Source: Brevundimonas subvibrioides ATCC 15264
GTDB lineage: Bacteria; Pseudomonadota; Alphaproteobacteria; Caulobacterales; Caulobacteraceae
Reading direction: 5' to 3'
DNA: 64,000 nt
Assembly: GCF_000144605.1 (NCBI RefSeq)
Contig: NC_014375.1
Location: 2,604,001 to 2,668,000 of the forward strand
Under the pieces are notes generated by a model that did no database searches, was not told the DNA's origin, and saw only the letters and a program-made list of their open reading frames with translations. Positions 7,975 through 18,462 of the stretch are shown in pieces. Numbering within the stretch: the first letter of the stretch is position 1; each line of letters starts with the position of its first letter. The position numbers were made by a program, and so were the translations under genes.

Positions 7975-8411
7975 CCTACGATCCCATCACGGCCACCGCT
8001 CATCTGCGACGGCTGACAGACCTGACCGACCGGCTGACGGCGCGGCTGGAGGCCGAAACCGATGCCTTCGCTTCGCGCCGGCCCCAGGATGTGACGGCCA
8101 GCCTGGCCGAAACCCAGGATCTGGCGAACCTCTACCGTCGCGAGTCCGCCCAATTGAAGTCGAACCCCGGCCTGCTGGCCGCGGCACCTGTCAGCGAACG
8201 CATGGGTCTCATCAAGGCCACCGAAGCGTTCGAGGCCGTCCTGGCCGTCCATGCGCGCACCGTGGAAGCCGCCCGAACCATCTCCGAGGGTCTTGTGCGC
8301 ACGATCGCCCAGGAAGTCGCGGGCGCGCGGGCCATGGGCACGGGCTACGGCGCGTCCGGCCGAGCGGCCGCCGGTGATGGCCGTGCGGTGACCCTGAACC
8401 GCATGGCCTGA
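7971..8411 (+). CDS. Probable flagellar protein FlbY (FlgN-like helical protein)
   Basis: A 146-residue, almost wholly helical protein with no signal peptide or membrane segment. The pattern LTDLTDRLTARLEAETDAFA, then ETQDLANLYRRESAQLK, resembles FlgN-type export chaperones and the Caulobacter FlbY protein encoded after flgI-cheL. By position it should act in export or assembly of late flagellar parts. Start ATG 7971 overlaps the preceding stop by four bases and excludes a long upstream extension that merely reads out of frame through the FlgJ-like gene. The FlbY name rests on synteny and general similarity. Confidence 0.65.
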   Translation: MTYDPITATAHLRRLTDLTDRLTARLEAETDAFASRRPQDVTASLAETQDLANLYRRESAQLKSNPGLLAAAPVSERMGLIKATEAFEAVLAVHARTVEAARTISEGLVRTIAQEVAGARAMGTGYGASGRAAAGDGRAVTLNRMA

Positions 8412-8494
8412 TCGAGGCCTTCCGGCGCACCCGTTTCCGCGCGTTAACGACGTGTCTGAGGCGAGTTTTAAGGGCTGTATGGCACCGTGCGCGC

Positions 8495-10090
8495 ATGCAG
8501 AATCTCAAGCGCCTTCTGGGTTTCGCCTTCGCCGCCTCGGATCTGCTGATCGAGATTCATCCGCAGGGCAAGGTCGTCTTCGCCATGGGGTCCGGACCGT
8601 CGACGGACGTTCTGGCCGAGACGCTGGTCGGCTCATCGATTTTTGACGGCGTCGGAAAGGCCAGCGCCAAGGCGGTCGAGGCCGTCCTCGCGACGCTGAA
8701 ACCCGGCACGCGCTCGCCTGCGGTGGAAGTCCTGTTCGCCGCCGGCGACAGCCGCGTGCGGCGTGCGACGGTGCGTCTGTTCATGATGCCAGACCTGGCG
8801 CCGCACATCTCCGGGGCCGTGACCTGGGAAGGGCCCGCCTACCGCCTGCACGATCCGCAGTCGCGACCGGCCCTGACACCGGGGGCCTTCCTGGATCGGG
8901 CCCGCGACGTCCTCACCGCGCCCGGAGCCTCGGCGGATCTGGCCGTTTCGTTCGTCGACGTATCGGGGCTTCAGGCGGCGGAAGCCTTGGGCGAGGCCGG
9001 AGAGCGCCTGAACGCCCGTGTCCAGGCGGCGCTGCAGGCCGCGTCCGTCGACGGCAACAGCACGGGGCAGTTGGGCCCGGAACGGTTCGCCCTGCTGCGC
9101 GATCGTTCGGTGGACGTCGACCTGGCCGGAGAGGTTCGGGAACTGGGACTGAGCGAAGGTCTCGATCTGGGCGTGCGGGCGACCGAGGTCGGCATCGACG
9201 TCGGCGGCGACTCCCTGAACACGCTGCGCGCCCTGCGCTTCGCCGTGGAGGGCTGTCTGAAGGACGGGGGGCTGGACCGGCCCGAACTGACCTTCACCGC
9301 CTCGTTGTCGCGTACCCTCAGGAACGCCGATGCCTTCCGGGCCATGGTTCGCGATCGCGGGTTCGAGCTTCACTATCAGCCGATCGTCGATCTGAAGACC
9401 GGGGCGGTCCACCATTTCGAGGCGCTGGCGCGCTTCCGCGGCACCAATGGTCCGGCCGACACCATCCACATGGCCGAAGAACTGGCCCTGATCGAAAGCT
9501 TCGACGTCGCCGTGGCCGAAAAGGCGCTCGGCCGGCTCCGGCGTCCCGGATCGGGTCTGCTGAAGTTCGCCGTGAACGTCTCGGGTGCCTCTCTGGCGGA
9601 CGACCGTTACGTCCAGTCCCTGCTCAGGATGACCGCGGCGCGACCCGAAGAGCGCCGGCGGCTGATCGTCGAGATCACCGAGTCCGCCGCCCTCGCCGAC
9701 GTCGACGCCGCCAACCGTCGTCTGGGCGCGCTCCGGGCAGCCGGGATCAAGGTCTGCATCGACGACTTCGGCGCGGGGTCAGCCTCATACGATTACCTGC
9801 GCGGCCTGTCGGTCGATACGGTCAAGATCGACGGCAAGTTCGTCGAAGGCGTGGAAACCGATCCGCGCGCCCGGACCCTGATCGGGCATCTGGTCGAGCT
9901 TTGCGGCTCGCTGAAGGTCGCCACCATCGCCGAGATGATCGAGACGCAGGGCGCAGCCGATATCCTGCGCGACCTCGGTGTCGACCATGGCCAGGGCTGG
10001 CTGTTCGGCAAGGCCGAGGCCGAACCACGCACCCAGTTGCAGGCGCTCGATCCGGGCAGGCGCATGGGCGAGATCGTCGGCTGGGGCTGA
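8495..10090 (+). CDS. Cyclic-di-GMP phosphodiesterase, degenerate GGDEF plus EAL
   Basis: A 531-residue soluble protein. Residues 1-115 may be a PAS-like sensor, 145-255 look like a GGDEF domain whose signature has decayed to GPERF (residues 194-198), and 275-520 form an EAL domain. The catalytic set is complete: E309 of EAL, N361, E393, D423-D424 (DDFG), K444, E480 and Q500. It should hydrolyse c-di-GMP and favour motility. It follows the flgI unit on the same strand after 83 bases containing a GTTAAC at 8443-8448, which suggests cell-cycle or flagellar co-regulation without proving it. Confidence 0.85.
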   Translation: MQNLKRLLGFAFAASDLLIEIHPQGKVVFAMGSGPSTDVLAETLVGSSIFDGVGKASAKAVEAVLATLKPGTRSPAVEVLFAAGDSRVRRATVRLFMMPDLAPHISGAVTWEGPAYRLHDPQSRPALTPGAFLDRARDVLTAPGASADLAVSFVDVSGLQAAEALGEAGERLNARVQAALQAASVDGNSTGQLGPERFALLRDRSVDVDLAGEVRELGLSEGLDLGVRATEVGIDVGGDSLNTLRALRFAVEGCLKDGGLDRPELTFTASLSRTLRNADAFRAMVRDRGFELHYQPIVDLKTGAVHHFEALARFRGTNGPADTIHMAEELALIESFDVAVAEKALGRLRRPGSGLLKFAVNVSGASLADDRYVQSLLRMTAARPEERRRLIVEITESAALADVDAANRRLGALRAAGIKVCIDDFGAGSASYDYLRGLSVDTVKIDGKFVEGVETDPRARTLIGHLVELCGSLKVATIAEMIETQGAADILRDLGVDHGQGWLFGKAEAEPRTQLQALDPGRRMGEIVGWG

Positions 10091-10179
10091 CGCCGGCCGC
10101 CGGACACGGACCGGCCGGTAAACGTCAGCGTCACCCTGATGCTCTGCAGGAGTGGGGGCTGGCGGACAGCAGCCTCAAT

Positions 10180-10194
10180 GTTCCCACATTGTTC
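10180..10194. promoter_or_regulatory. LexA box of uvrA
   Basis: GTTCCCACATTGTTC is an exact GTTC-N7-GTTC, the LexA operator of alphaproteobacteria. It lies 80 bases before the uvrA ATG, where it can overlap the promoter. The same form occurs before ssb and recN in this window. Confidence 0.85.
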
Positions 10195-10274
10195 TTGCTG
10201 AATCACGGGGATCAATGCCCATATAGCGATGTTGCACCGGACACCTGTCCGGCCTTCCCGCGTTCCCGGACCAC

Positions 10275-13214
10275 ATGACCGAAAAGCACAACTTCATCCG
10301 CGTGCGCGGCGCGCGCGAGCACAACCTCAAGGGCGTGGATGTCGACATCCCGCGCGAGAAGCTGGTCGTGATGACCGGGCTGTCCGGCTCGGGCAAGTCC
10401 TCGCTCGCGTTCGACACAATCTATGCCGAGGGCCAGCGGCGCTATGTCGAAAGCCTCAGCGCCTATGCCCGCCAGTTCCTGGAACTGATGGGCAAGCCGG
10501 ACGTGGACCTGATCGAGGGCCTGTCGCCGGCCATCTCGATCGAACAGAAGACGACGTCCAAGAACCCGCGTTCCACCGTCGGCACGGTGACGGAGATCAA
10601 CGACTACATGCGCCTGCTCTGGGCGCGGGTCGGTGTGCCCTATTCTCCGGCGACGGGTCTGCCGATCGAGAGCCAGACGGTGTCCCAGATGGTCGACAAG
10701 CTGGTCGCCCTGCCCGAGGGCGAGCGGCTGCTGCTGCTGGCCCCCGTCATTCGGGGTCGCAAGGGCGAGTACCGGAAGGAGATCGCCGAGTGGCAGCGCT
10801 CGGGCTTCCAGCGCCTGAAGATCGACGGCGAATTCTACGCCATCGAGGACGCGCCCACGCTCGACAAGAAGTTCAAGCACGACATCGACATCGTTGTGGA
10901 CCGGATCGTCACCAAGGCGGGCCTGGAGGCGCGCTATGCCGACAGCATCCAGACCGCGCTCAATCTGGCCGACGGCATCGCTGTGGCCGAATGGGCGAAT
11001 GCGGCCGAGGGCGAGGAGCCGCGCCGGCTGCTCTTTTCCGAGAAGTTCGCCTGTCCGGTCTCCGGCTTCACGATCTCCGAGATCGAGCCCCGGCTGTTCA
11101 GCTTCAACAACCCGTTCGGGGCCTGTCCGGTCTGTGATGGCCTCGGTCTGAAGCTGACGTTCGACGCCGATCTGGTGATCCCCGACCGCGACAAGACCCT
11201 GCACAAGGGGGCCGTCGCCCCATGGTCGCGCGGGCCTTCGCCGCTCTACACCCAGACGCTGCAGGCCCTCGCCCGCCACTACGGCTTCTCGATGGATGTT
11301 GCCTGGCGCGAACTGCCGGACCAGGCCCGCAAGGTCATCCTGCAGGGCACGGGCAGCGAGAAGATCAAGTTCGTCTATGACGACAATGCCCGCAAATACG
11401 AGGTCTCCAAGCCGTTTGAGGGGGTCATTCCCAACCTCGACCGCCGCTGGCGCGAGACCGACAGCGCCTGGGTCCGCGAGGAACTGGGCCGATTCCAGTC
11501 CGAGACCCCCTGCGAGGCCTGCGGGGGCAAGCGGCTGAAGCCCGAGGCCCTGGCGGTCAAGATCGATGGCGAGGACATCGCCGAGATCAGCTGGCTGTCG
11601 ATCTCCAAGGCCTATCTGTGGTTCACCACCCTGTCGGATCGCCTGACGGACAAGCAGCTGGAGATCGGCCGCCGCATCCTGAAGGAGATCACCGACCGAC
11701 TGCGGTTCCTGAACAACGTCGGGCTGGACTATCTCAGCCTGTCGCGGTCGTCGGGCACCCTGTCCGGCGGCGAGAGCCAGCGCATCCGGCTGGCGTCGCA
11801 GATCGGTTCGGGCCTGACCGGCGTGCTGTATGTTCTGGACGAGCCGTCCATCGGCCTGCACCAGCGCGACAACACCCGGCTGCTGGAAAGCCTGCGCGGT
11901 CTGCGCGACCTCGGCAACTCGGTCCTCGTCGTCGAGCATGACGAGGAGGCGATCATGACCGCCGACTATGTCATCGACATGGGCCCGGCCGCCGGCGTCC
12001 ACGGCGGCCAGATCTGCGCCGAAGGCACCCCAGCCGAGGTCATGGCCAATCCGAAGTCGCTGACCGGCAAATACCTGACCGGCGAGCGCGAGATCGAACT
12101 GCCGCCCGAGGGCCGCCGCCCGATCAACCGCAAGAAGACGCTGAAGATCAGCGGGGCCACCGGCAACAATCTGAAGAACGTCACCGGCGAGATCCCCGTC
12201 GGCCTGTTCACCTGCGTCACCGGCGTGTCGGGCGGCGGCAAGTCGACCTTCACCATCGAGACCCTGTACAAGGCCGCCGCGCGTCGCCTGCACAATGCCT
12301 CGGACGCCCCCGCCGCCTTCGACCGGATCGAGGGGCTGGAGCATTTCGACAAGGTCATCGATATCGACCAGTCGCCGATCGGCCGGACGCCGCGCTCGAA
12401 CCCGGCGACCTACACCGGCGCCTTCGGCCCCATCCGCGACTGGTACGCGGGCCTGCCGGAATCAAAGGCCCGCGGCTACGGTCCCGGCCGCTTCAGCTTC
12501 AACGTCAAGGGCGGACGCTGCGAGGCCTGTCAGGGCGACGGCCTGATCAAGATCGAGATGCACTTCCTGCCAGACGTCTACGTCACCTGCGACGTCTGCA
12601 AGGGCAAACGCTACAACCGCGAGACGCTGGAAATTGTCTTCAAGGGCAAGAGCATCTCCGACGTTCTGGATATGACGGTCGAGGAGGCCGGCCACTTCTT
12701 CAAGGCCGTTCCGCCGATCCGGGACAAGATGCTGACCCTGACCCGCGTGGGTCTGGACTACGTCAAGGTCGGCCAGTCGGCGACGACCCTGTCGGGCGGC
12801 GAAGCCCAGCGGGTCAAACTGTCCAAGGAGCTGTCGAAACGCGCCACCGGCAAGACCCTCTACATCCTCGACGAGCCGACCACCGGCCTGCATTTCGAGG
12901 ATACGCGCAAGCTGCTGGAGGTGCTTCAGGAACTGGTCGACGCCGGCAACACCATCGTGGTGATCGAGCACAACCTCGATGTCATCAAGGTCGCCGACTA
13001 CCTGCTGGACTTCGGTCCGGAGGGCGGCGACGGCGGGGGCGAGATCGTCGCCGTGGGCACGCCCGAACAGGTCGCCGCCAATGACGCCAGCTGGACCGGC
13101 CGCTACCTCAAGGAGGTGCTGGACCGCCACGAGACGCGCCGCAAGGCGCGGGTCGCGGCTCTGACGGCGGAAACGGCCAAGGCCAAGCCGGAGCGCAAGA
13201 AGGCGCGCGCCTGA
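10275..13214 (+). CDS. uvrA: Excinuclease ABC subunit A
   Basis: A 979-residue dimeric ATPase that finds bulky DNA lesions and loads UvrB. It has two ABC modules: Walker [15 protein letters not shown] near residues 36-49 and [10 protein letters not shown] in the second half; signatures [16 protein letters not shown] and [15 protein letters not shown]; Walker B segments ending LDEPSIGL and LDEPTTGL. Zinc-finger cysteine pairs are CPVSGF...CPVC, CEAC and CEACQGDG...CDVC. The basic Lys/Arg/Ala-rich C-terminus is common in the family. A LexA box upstream places it in the SOS regulon. Confidence 0.98.
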   Translation: MTEKHNFIRVRGAREHNLKGVDVDIPREKLVVMTGLSGSGKSSLAFDTIYAEGQRRYVESLSAYARQFLELMGKPDVDLIEGLSPAISIEQKTTSKNPRSTVGTVTEINDYMRLLWARVGVPYSPATGLPIESQTVSQMVDKLVALPEGERLLLLAPVIRGRKGEYRKEIAEWQRSGFQRLKIDGEFYAIEDAPTLDKKFKHDIDIVVDRIVTKAGLEARYADSIQTALNLADGIAVAEWANAAEGEEPRRLLFSEKFACPVSGFTISEIEPRLFSFNNPFGACPVCDGLGLKLTFDADLVIPDRDKTLHKGAVAPWSRGPSPLYTQTLQALARHYGFSMDVAWRELPDQARKVILQGTGSEKIKFVYDDNARKYEVSKPFEGVIPNLDRRWRETDSAWVREELGRFQSETPCEACGGKRLKPEALAVKIDGEDIAEISWLSISKAYLWFTTLSDRLTDKQLEIGRRILKEITDRLRFLNNVGLDYLSLSRSSGTLSGGESQRIRLASQIGSGLTGVLYVLDEPSIGLHQRDNTRLLESLRGLRDLGNSVLVVEHDEEAIMTADYVIDMGPAAGVHGGQICAEGTPAEVMANPKSLTGKYLTGEREIELPPEGRRPINRKKTLKISGATGNNLKNVTGEIPVGLFTCVTGVSGGGKSTFTIETLYKAAARRLHNASDAPAAFDRIEGLEHFDKVIDIDQSPIGRTPRSNPATYTGAFGPIRDWYAGLPESKARGYGPGRFSFNVKGGRCEACQGDGLIKIEMHFLPDVYVTCDVCKGKRYNRETLEIVFKGKSISDVLDMTVEEAGHFFKAVPPIRDKMLTLTRVGLDYVKVGQSATTLSGGEAQRVKLSKELSKRATGKTLYILDEPTTGLHFEDTRKLLEVLQELVDAGNTIVVIEHNLDVIKVADYLLDFGPEGGDGGGEIVAVGTPEQVAANDASWTGRYLKEVLDRHETRRKARVAALTAETAKAKPERKKARA

Positions 13215-13233
13215 TTTCGCCAATGGCGGCGCG

Positions 13234-14157
13234 TCAGGCCGGAGCCAGTCCGCCCTGGCGCGCAAAACCGCCCCGCAGCACCAGCACGACCGCGCTGATC
13301 AGCAGCACGGCCGTGACGACCACGCTGCCTTCCGGCCCGAAGGCTCCGCCGGTCAGCCACCAGGCCGCGCCGTCGACGGCCTGCAGGTCGACGATGGACG
13401 GCGTGACGTTGACGACCTCGCCCGACACCTCGAGGCCGAAGCCTGTGCCCAGCAGCCAGTTCCAGGCCGCGTGCCAGCCGCAGACGCCCCAGATCGAGCC
13501 CTCGCGCGCGGCGTACAGGCCGATGAACAGACCGAACAGGGCGATGTTGACCAGGGCCAGAGCCAGTTCGGGGGACGGGTCGATGTTGCCGGCGTGGGCC
13601 AGGCCGAACAGCAGACTCGAGACGGTCAGGGCGATCACCAGCCCGTGCCGCGAGGCGATGATCCCCATCAGCCAGCCGCGGAAAACGATCTCCTCGGTCG
13701 AGCCCTGAACGATGAAGCCGAACAGCAGCACCACCAGCGGGGTCAGCACCGCCGCCGAAAGGCCGGCCTGGAAGATGCCGGACGCCTCGACGCGATAGGC
13801 TCCGGTCGCCCAGATGATGCAGACCACGGTCGCCAGATAGGCCAGGCCCAGCCCGAACCCCCGCCCGAAACGGACCGCGAAGTCCCCGTTCAGGCCCACG
13901 TTCGCCAGCCGACGCCGCTCGAAGAAGACGACCCAGGCCAGGGTCAGGGCCGCGCCCAGCCCGAAGGCCACGAACAGGATGTAGCTGAGCGTCGGCCACT
14001 GCGTCTGGTCCGACGGCAGGGCACGGGTGATCTGCATCGGCACCACGGCGCCGATCTGTCCCACGATCACGAAGGCCAGGGCGAGGATCACGGCCGCGAC
14101 CGACCACGTCCTGCGTTGCCGGCCCGGTGCCGCCGCGTAGAGTTCCCGTCCAGCCAT
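13234..14157 (-). CDS. CPBP-family intramembrane protease
   Basis: A 307-residue polytopic membrane protein, about eight transmembrane helices, with all three motifs of the CPBP/Abi family: EExxxR (E155, E156, R160 in STEEIVFRG), FxxxH (H188 in LLFGLAHAGN) and HxxxN (H229, N233 in HAAWNW). Members are relatives of eukaryotic Rce1 and probably cleave within membranes; bacterial substrates are mostly unknown. ATG 14157 is preferred to the upstream GTG because AGGGG precedes it at good spacing. Convergent with uvrA, 19 bases apart. Confidence 0.88.
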   Translation of the reverse strand: MAGRELYAAAPGRQRRTWSVAAVILALAFVIVGQIGAVVPMQITRALPSDQTQWPTLSYILFVAFGLGAALTLAWVVFFERRRLANVGLNGDFAVRFGRGFGLGLAYLATVVCIIWATGAYRVEASGIFQAGLSAAVLTPLVVLLFGFIVQGSTEEIVFRGWLMGIIASRHGLVIALTVSSLLFGLAHAGNIDPSPELALALVNIALFGLFIGLYAAREGSIWGVCGWHAAWNWLLGTGFGLEVSGEVVNVTPSIVDLQAVDGAAWWLTGGAFGPEGSVVVTAVLLISAVVLVLRGGFARQGGLAPA

Positions 14158-14237
14158 GTCGCCCACCCCTGTTAAGGCGTCAGGCTAGTCGCACGCCGCG
14201 ATACGGCCAAGTTAAGCCTTGGACAGGTCGGGCCGGC

Positions 14238-15128
14238 TCACGCCTCCTGGGGCAGGCCCTTGAGCCCCAGATAGGCGGCGGAGAACGGCGCATATAGAAC
14301 CGCCAGCTGGAGCGCCGAGACGATTGCGTTCACGACGACGAACGCGGCGATCGCCGGCCAGGCCGCGCTGAGGACATCGATGTTCGACGATCCTTCCAGC
14401 GCCGCCAGCTGCTCGATCCCGCCCGTGGTCATGGTGAGCGGCAGGGCCACGACGCCCATCAGCATGCCGACGAGAATGCTCATGATGAAGGCGATCACGC
14501 CCATGCCCAGCAGGCTCAGGGCATGCCCCTTGGTCAGGCCGAAGGTGTCGAAGAGCGAGATGCGCCGCTCCGCAACGGTCGTCGGCACGGCCAGGCTCAG
14601 CCGCACCATGATCCACACCAGCGCTGCGGTCGCACCCAGACCCAGGACGATCCCCACGAGCCAGGCCAGGCCGACGTTCACGACGGCGGCCAGACCGGCG
14701 CAGATCCCGATCAGGGTGAACAGGATCATCGTTCCCACGCCGAAGATGACCGCCATCACCACGGTCACGGCGAGGACCCGCAGTTCGTCCATCCCCAGAC
14801 GCAGATAGCCGAAGGCCTTCTCCTGCGGCCGGACCACGGCCCGCGCCACGGCGGCGTTGAGCACCGCGCTCAGCACGAGGCCCAGGGGAGCCACGAGGGC
14901 GAACAGACCCAGATAGGTCGCGCTGAGGCCTTCAAGATCCGCCGGCGAAGGCTCTGTGCCCTGCATTGTCTCGGTGGAGGCCAGGATATTCGCCAGACTG
15001 GCACCGAACGCGCCGAAGAAGGCGGCGAACACCAGCAGGTACAATCCGGCCCAGAAGACCATCGCCAGAGGATGCCTGCGCACCATGCGGAAGCCCTCGA
15101 ACGCCGCGTCAGTGGCCGAAAACGTCAT
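14238..15128 (-). CDS. Polytopic membrane protein, tandem paralogue A
   Basis: A 296-residue protein with about six hydrophobic segments. After an amphipathic start (SATDAAFEGFRMVRRHPLAM) come a transmembrane helix, then the cytoplasmic-looking FGYLRLGMDELRVL, and a later loop VRLSLAVPTTVAERRISLFD followed by GLTKGHALSLLG. Both blocks recur in the next two genes, so the three arose by duplication. GGGAGGG stands just before ATG 15128. The family resembles glycerophosphoryl-diester-phosphodiesterase-type membrane domains of unknown function; no enzyme motif was found. Confidence 0.72.
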   Translation of the reverse strand: MTFSATDAAFEGFRMVRRHPLAMVFWAGLYLLVFAAFFGAFGASLANILASTETMQGTEPSPADLEGLSATYLGLFALVAPLGLVLSAVLNAAVARAVVRPQEKAFGYLRLGMDELRVLAVTVVMAVIFGVGTMILFTLIGICAGLAAVVNVGLAWLVGIVLGLGATAALVWIMVRLSLAVPTTVAERRISLFDTFGLTKGHALSLLGMGVIAFIMSILVGMLMGVVALPLTMTTGGIEQLAALEGSSNIDVLSAAWPAIAAFVVVNAIVSALQLAVLYAPFSAAYLGLKGLPQEA

Positions 15129-15151
15129 CGAATCCCTCCCGGGGGTCTGTG

Positions 15152-16105
15152 TCACGCCGGTTCTAGCCCATCCCCGGACGCAGCGTCAGCCACGATGGGC
15201 GCGGGCGGCACAGGCACACCATCCAGCAACTGCCGTGCCGCCACGATCGAGGGGGCGGCGCTGAACGCCAGATAGAACCCATAGAACCCTGCGACGGGGA
15301 TCAGGGCGACGGCCCCTGCCGGCAGCATGGTCCGGAAGAGGGGTTGCAGATCGGCGACCGTCTGGGCATCGGCGGGCCAGGTCAGGCCCTGGCCGAAGAA
15401 GGCGCCCGCGAGGATCGCCGCGACGAGGGCATAAAGACCCAACATCAGGGGGATCGATATCACCCATTTCAGCAGGTTCAGCCCCAGCAGCTTCCAGACC
15501 TGCCCACGGGTCAGGGCCCAGCCCTCCGCGAACGCGAAGGCCTTCAGGATCAGGGTCGCGGGCGCGATCAGGGACAGCCGGAGCCACAGCCAGGTGGCGA
15601 CGACGGCGACGCCCAGTCCGAACACCACCCCGACGACGATGGCGATCGTCTGGTCGATGAACCAGATCGTCAGGCCGAGGGCGAAGCCGATCATCACCAG
15701 CACGATCAGGCCGACGTACCAGAGAAGGAACCAGGCGACGTAGACGACGGCCACGCGGACCTCGTCCATGCCAACCCGCAGGAAGGCCAGCCGGTCGCCC
15801 TTGCCGGGGCTGAGGGTCGCGCGCGCCGCCGCGGTCCAGACGAGGAGCATGGCCAGATACATCAGGGGCGTCATGGCATTGAGCCACACCGCCGACATCT
15901 GCGACTGACGCATGTATTCTGCCACGGCCTCCTCGCCCCGGCCTTCGCCCAGGGGGACGTTCGCGAAGGCGGGCACCAGCAGGGCATAGAGGGCCACCAT
16001 GACCCCCGTCATGATCGCGCCCCAGAGGAACAGGGACACGGGCCGTCGGCGGGCCAGCCGGAACGGTGCCGCCAGCGCCTCGCCGATCGAGAAGGTCGGC
16101 TTCAT
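15152..16105 (-). CDS. Polytopic membrane protein, tandem paralogue B
   Basis: A 317-residue relative of its neighbours: the N-terminal GEALAAPFRLARRRPVSLFLW, the block LAFLRVGMDEVRVAV, and the loop LRLSLIAPATLILKAFAF with AEGWALTRGQVWKLLG match paralogue A position for position. About six transmembrane helices. Its ATG overlaps the stop of paralogue C by four bases (ATGA), so they are co-translated, and paralogue A follows 23 bases later. Function unknown; possibly a membrane scaffold or permease-like component. Confidence 0.72.
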   Translation of the reverse strand: MKPTFSIGEALAAPFRLARRRPVSLFLWGAIMTGVMVALYALLVPAFANVPLGEGRGEEAVAEYMRQSQMSAVWLNAMTPLMYLAMLLVWTAAARATLSPGKGDRLAFLRVGMDEVRVAVVYVAWFLLWYVGLIVLVMIGFALGLTIWFIDQTIAIVVGVVFGLGVAVVATWLWLRLSLIAPATLILKAFAFAEGWALTRGQVWKLLGLNLLKWVISIPLMLGLYALVAAILAGAFFGQGLTWPADAQTVADLQPLFRTMLPAGAVALIPVAGFYGFYLAFSAAPSIVAARQLLDGVPVPPAPIVADAASGDGLEPA

Positions 16106-16911
16106 GGCTGCGGCTGCTCCGGGCTCCAGTACTCGAGCTGTCGATAGGCCGCGCCGAGGAACCCGAGCATGAGGGGCAGTTGCAGGGCGAACAGCGCCGC
16201 GATCCGCACGATGGCCCCCGCAGGATGGCCCGGCGATATCGCGGTGGTCAGCACCGCCACGCCGACGAACGGCGCGCTCGTGACGATCAGCCCGCCGAGG
16301 ATTTGCCAGAAGCTGCCGTAGGCGATCCCCATGCTGTTCAGCGACACCATCTGTCGCCGCCCCAGGGTCGCGGGCACGAACAGCGACAGCCGCACGGCCA
16401 GCAGCAGCGGGATCAACAGGGCTCCGATCCCGACGGCGGCCAGGATCGCCAGCTTCCAGGTCGGGCCGACGGCCGCCCAGTTCCGGGTCTGGATCGCCGC
16501 CACGTCGAGCTCGGCCACGCCGAAGATCGCCAGGACGACGAGGCCCAGCAGAGCCACGATCATGCTCAGAAAGATCAGGCACAGCAGCGCCGCCCCGACC
16601 AGACGCAGTTCAGGCCCTCTGAACTGGAACCCCAGAGGCCCCAGGCCGAGCGCTCGCGCATCCCTGGGGGTGGCGCTGATCGACAGCCGGGCCAAAGCCC
16701 CGACGGCGACGAGCGTCAGGGTCGTGGCCACCCCGGCGCTCCAGCCCCCGACGTCGAGGCTTTCCGCCATGACCAGCGGCAGGGCCCAAACCACCGCCGC
16801 GGCGACCAGCGCGCCACCGGCCCCCAGCCAGAGGCGCGGCAGCCCACGCGCCGTCGCCTGCAGCGCGGCCTGAAGCTTCAGCCGACGGCCGTGTGCATCC
16901 TTGTAGCTCAT
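16102..16911 (-). CDS. Polytopic membrane protein, tandem paralogue C
   Basis: A 269-residue, six-helix membrane protein and the first gene of the paralogous trio. It keeps the spacing of the family: a GFQFRGPELRLVG segment where the others have YLRLGMDELRV, and VRLSLFVPATLGRRQMVSLN with YGSFWQILGG where they have the RLSL.P.T loop. It is the most diverged copy. ATG 16911 follows GAGGGGG. It diverges from trmFO over 135 bases that must contain both promoters. Confidence 0.68.
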   Translation of the reverse strand: MSYKDAHGRRLKLQAALQATARGLPRLWLGAGGALVAAAVVWALPLVMAESLDVGGWSAGVATTLTLVAVGALARLSISATPRDARALGLGPLGFQFRGPELRLVGAALLCLIFLSMIVALLGLVVLAIFGVAELDVAAIQTRNWAAVGPTWKLAILAAVGIGALLIPLLLAVRLSLFVPATLGRRQMVSLNSMGIAYGSFWQILGGLIVTSAPFVGVAVLTTAISPGHPAGAIVRIAALFALQLPLMLGFLGAAYRQLEYWSPEQPQP

Positions 16912-17046
16912 CAAGCCCCCTCGCCGAGCGTGTGCGGCTGACGCCCCGCCAGGACACCACCGGTCAGCGGCCCCCATGATAGCCCGCGACGACGACGCCC
17001 GACAGACGCCTGCTGACGAACTGGCCGGGCGTGGCTAAGAAGCCGC

Positions 17047-18444
17047 ATGACCACGCCCTCCCCCACCCTGTCCCCCATCCACGTCATCGGCGGCGGCCTC
17101 GCCGGCTCCGAGGCCGCCTGGCAGATCGCCCAGGCGGGCGTGCCGGTCGTGATCCACGAGATGCGCGGCGTGCCGGGGGTGAAGACCGACGCCCACCACA
17201 CCGACGGGCTGGCGGAACTGGTTTGCTCGAACTCCTTCCGCTCCGACGACTGGGAGCACAATGCCGTGGGCCTGCTCCACGCCGAGATGCGCGCCTTGGG
17301 CTCGATCATCATGGCCAGCGGCGATGTGAACCAGGTGCCGGCGGGCGGAGCCCTGGCCGTGGACCGCGAGGCCTTTTCCCGCACCGTGACGGACCGCCTG
17401 CACGCCCACCCCCTCGTCACGGTCGTGCGCGAGGAGATCGCGGGCCTGCCGCCCGAGGAATGGGACAGCGTGATCGTCGCCAGCGGCCCCCTGACCTCTC
17501 CCGCCCTGGCCGAGGCGATCCTGTCGCTGAGCGGCGAGGAGGCGCTGAGTTTCTTCGACGCCATCGCCCCCATCGTCCACGCCGACAGCATCGACTTCGA
17601 CATCGCCTGGCGTCAGTCTCGCTACGACAAGGAAGGCCCCGGCGGGGACGCCGCCGCCTACGTCAACTGCCCGATGGACAAGGCCCAGTACGAGGCCTTC
17701 ATCGACGCCCTGCTGGACGGGCCAAAGGCCGAGTTCAAGGAATGGGAGAATGTCCCCTATTTCGACGGCTGCCTGCCGATCGAGGTCATGGCCGAACGGG
17801 GGCGCGAGACCCTGCGCCACGGACCCATGAAGCCGGTCGGCCTGACCAACCCGCGCGACCCGCTGGTCAAGTCCTACGCCATCGTCCAGCTGCGTCAGGA
17901 CAATGCGCTGGGGACACTGTTCAACATGGTCGGCTTCCAGACCAAGCTGAAGCACGGGGCCCAGGCCGAGGTGTTCCGGATGATCCCCGGCCTGCAGAAC
18001 GCCCAGTTCGCCAGGCTCGGCGGCCTGCATCGCAACACCTATCTGAACAGCCCGCAGTTGCTGGACCGCCAGCTGCGGATGAAGGCCATGCCGCGCCTGC
18101 GCTTCGCCGGTCAGGTCACGGGCGTGGAGGGCTATGTTGAGAGCGCCGCTACCGGGCTGCTGGCGGGGCGGCTCGCCGCCGCCGAACGGCTGGGCAAGCC
18201 GCTGGATGCGCCCGCCGCCCATACCGCGATCGGCGCGCTGGTCGAGCACATCACCGGAGGGCACCTGACGGGGTCGAAGTTCCAGCCGATGAACATCAAC
18301 TATGGCCTTCTGCCACCCCTCGACGCCCCCAAGATCGACGAGGCGGGGGTCAAGATTCCGCTGAAGGAACGTGGCCGGGCCAAGAAGCGGTTGATGAGCC
18401 TGCGGGCGCTCCGCGAGCTCGAGGCGTGGCGGGGCGCCGCCTGA
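17047..18444 (+). CDS. trmFO: Methylenetetrahydrofolate-tRNA-(uracil-5-)-methyltransferase TrmFO
   Basis: A 465-residue flavoenzyme that makes ribothymidine at position 54 of tRNA using methylene-tetrahydrofolate and FADH2. The FAD-binding Rossmann motif [18 protein letters not shown] is at residues 12-29, and CSNSFRSDD holds the nucleophilic cysteine of the family. The C-terminal part has [22 protein letters not shown] and [14 protein letters not shown], both typical. Length fits (about 450-475). Confidence 0.96.
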   Translation: MTTPSPTLSPIHVIGGGLAGSEAAWQIAQAGVPVVIHEMRGVPGVKTDAHHTDGLAELVCSNSFRSDDWEHNAVGLLHAEMRALGSIIMASGDVNQVPAGGALAVDREAFSRTVTDRLHAHPLVTVVREEIAGLPPEEWDSVIVASGPLTSPALAEAILSLSGEEALSFFDAIAPIVHADSIDFDIAWRQSRYDKEGPGGDAAAYVNCPMDKAQYEAFIDALLDGPKAEFKEWENVPYFDGCLPIEVMAERGRETLRHGPMKPVGLTNPRDPLVKSYAIVQLRQDNALGTLFNMVGFQTKLKHGAQAEVFRMIPGLQNAQFARLGGLHRNTYLNSPQLLDRQLRMKAMPRLRFAGQVTGVEGYVESAATGLLAGRLAAAERLGKPLDAPAAHTAIGALVEHITGGHLTGSKFQPMNINYGLLPPLDAPKIDEAGVKIPLKERGRAKKRLMSLRALRELEAWRGAA

Positions 18445-18462
18445 CGGGAACCCGACCCGGCG

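Noticed and set aside
8480-8494. GG-N10-GC sequence just before the EAL gene
   Set aside because: The spacing fits sigma-54, but transcription would start inside the coding region and the GC half (GCGC) is poor.
10212-12344. 710-codon frame opposite uvrA
   Set aside because: An antisense shadow of the strongly conserved UvrA frame, with no ribosome site or family features.
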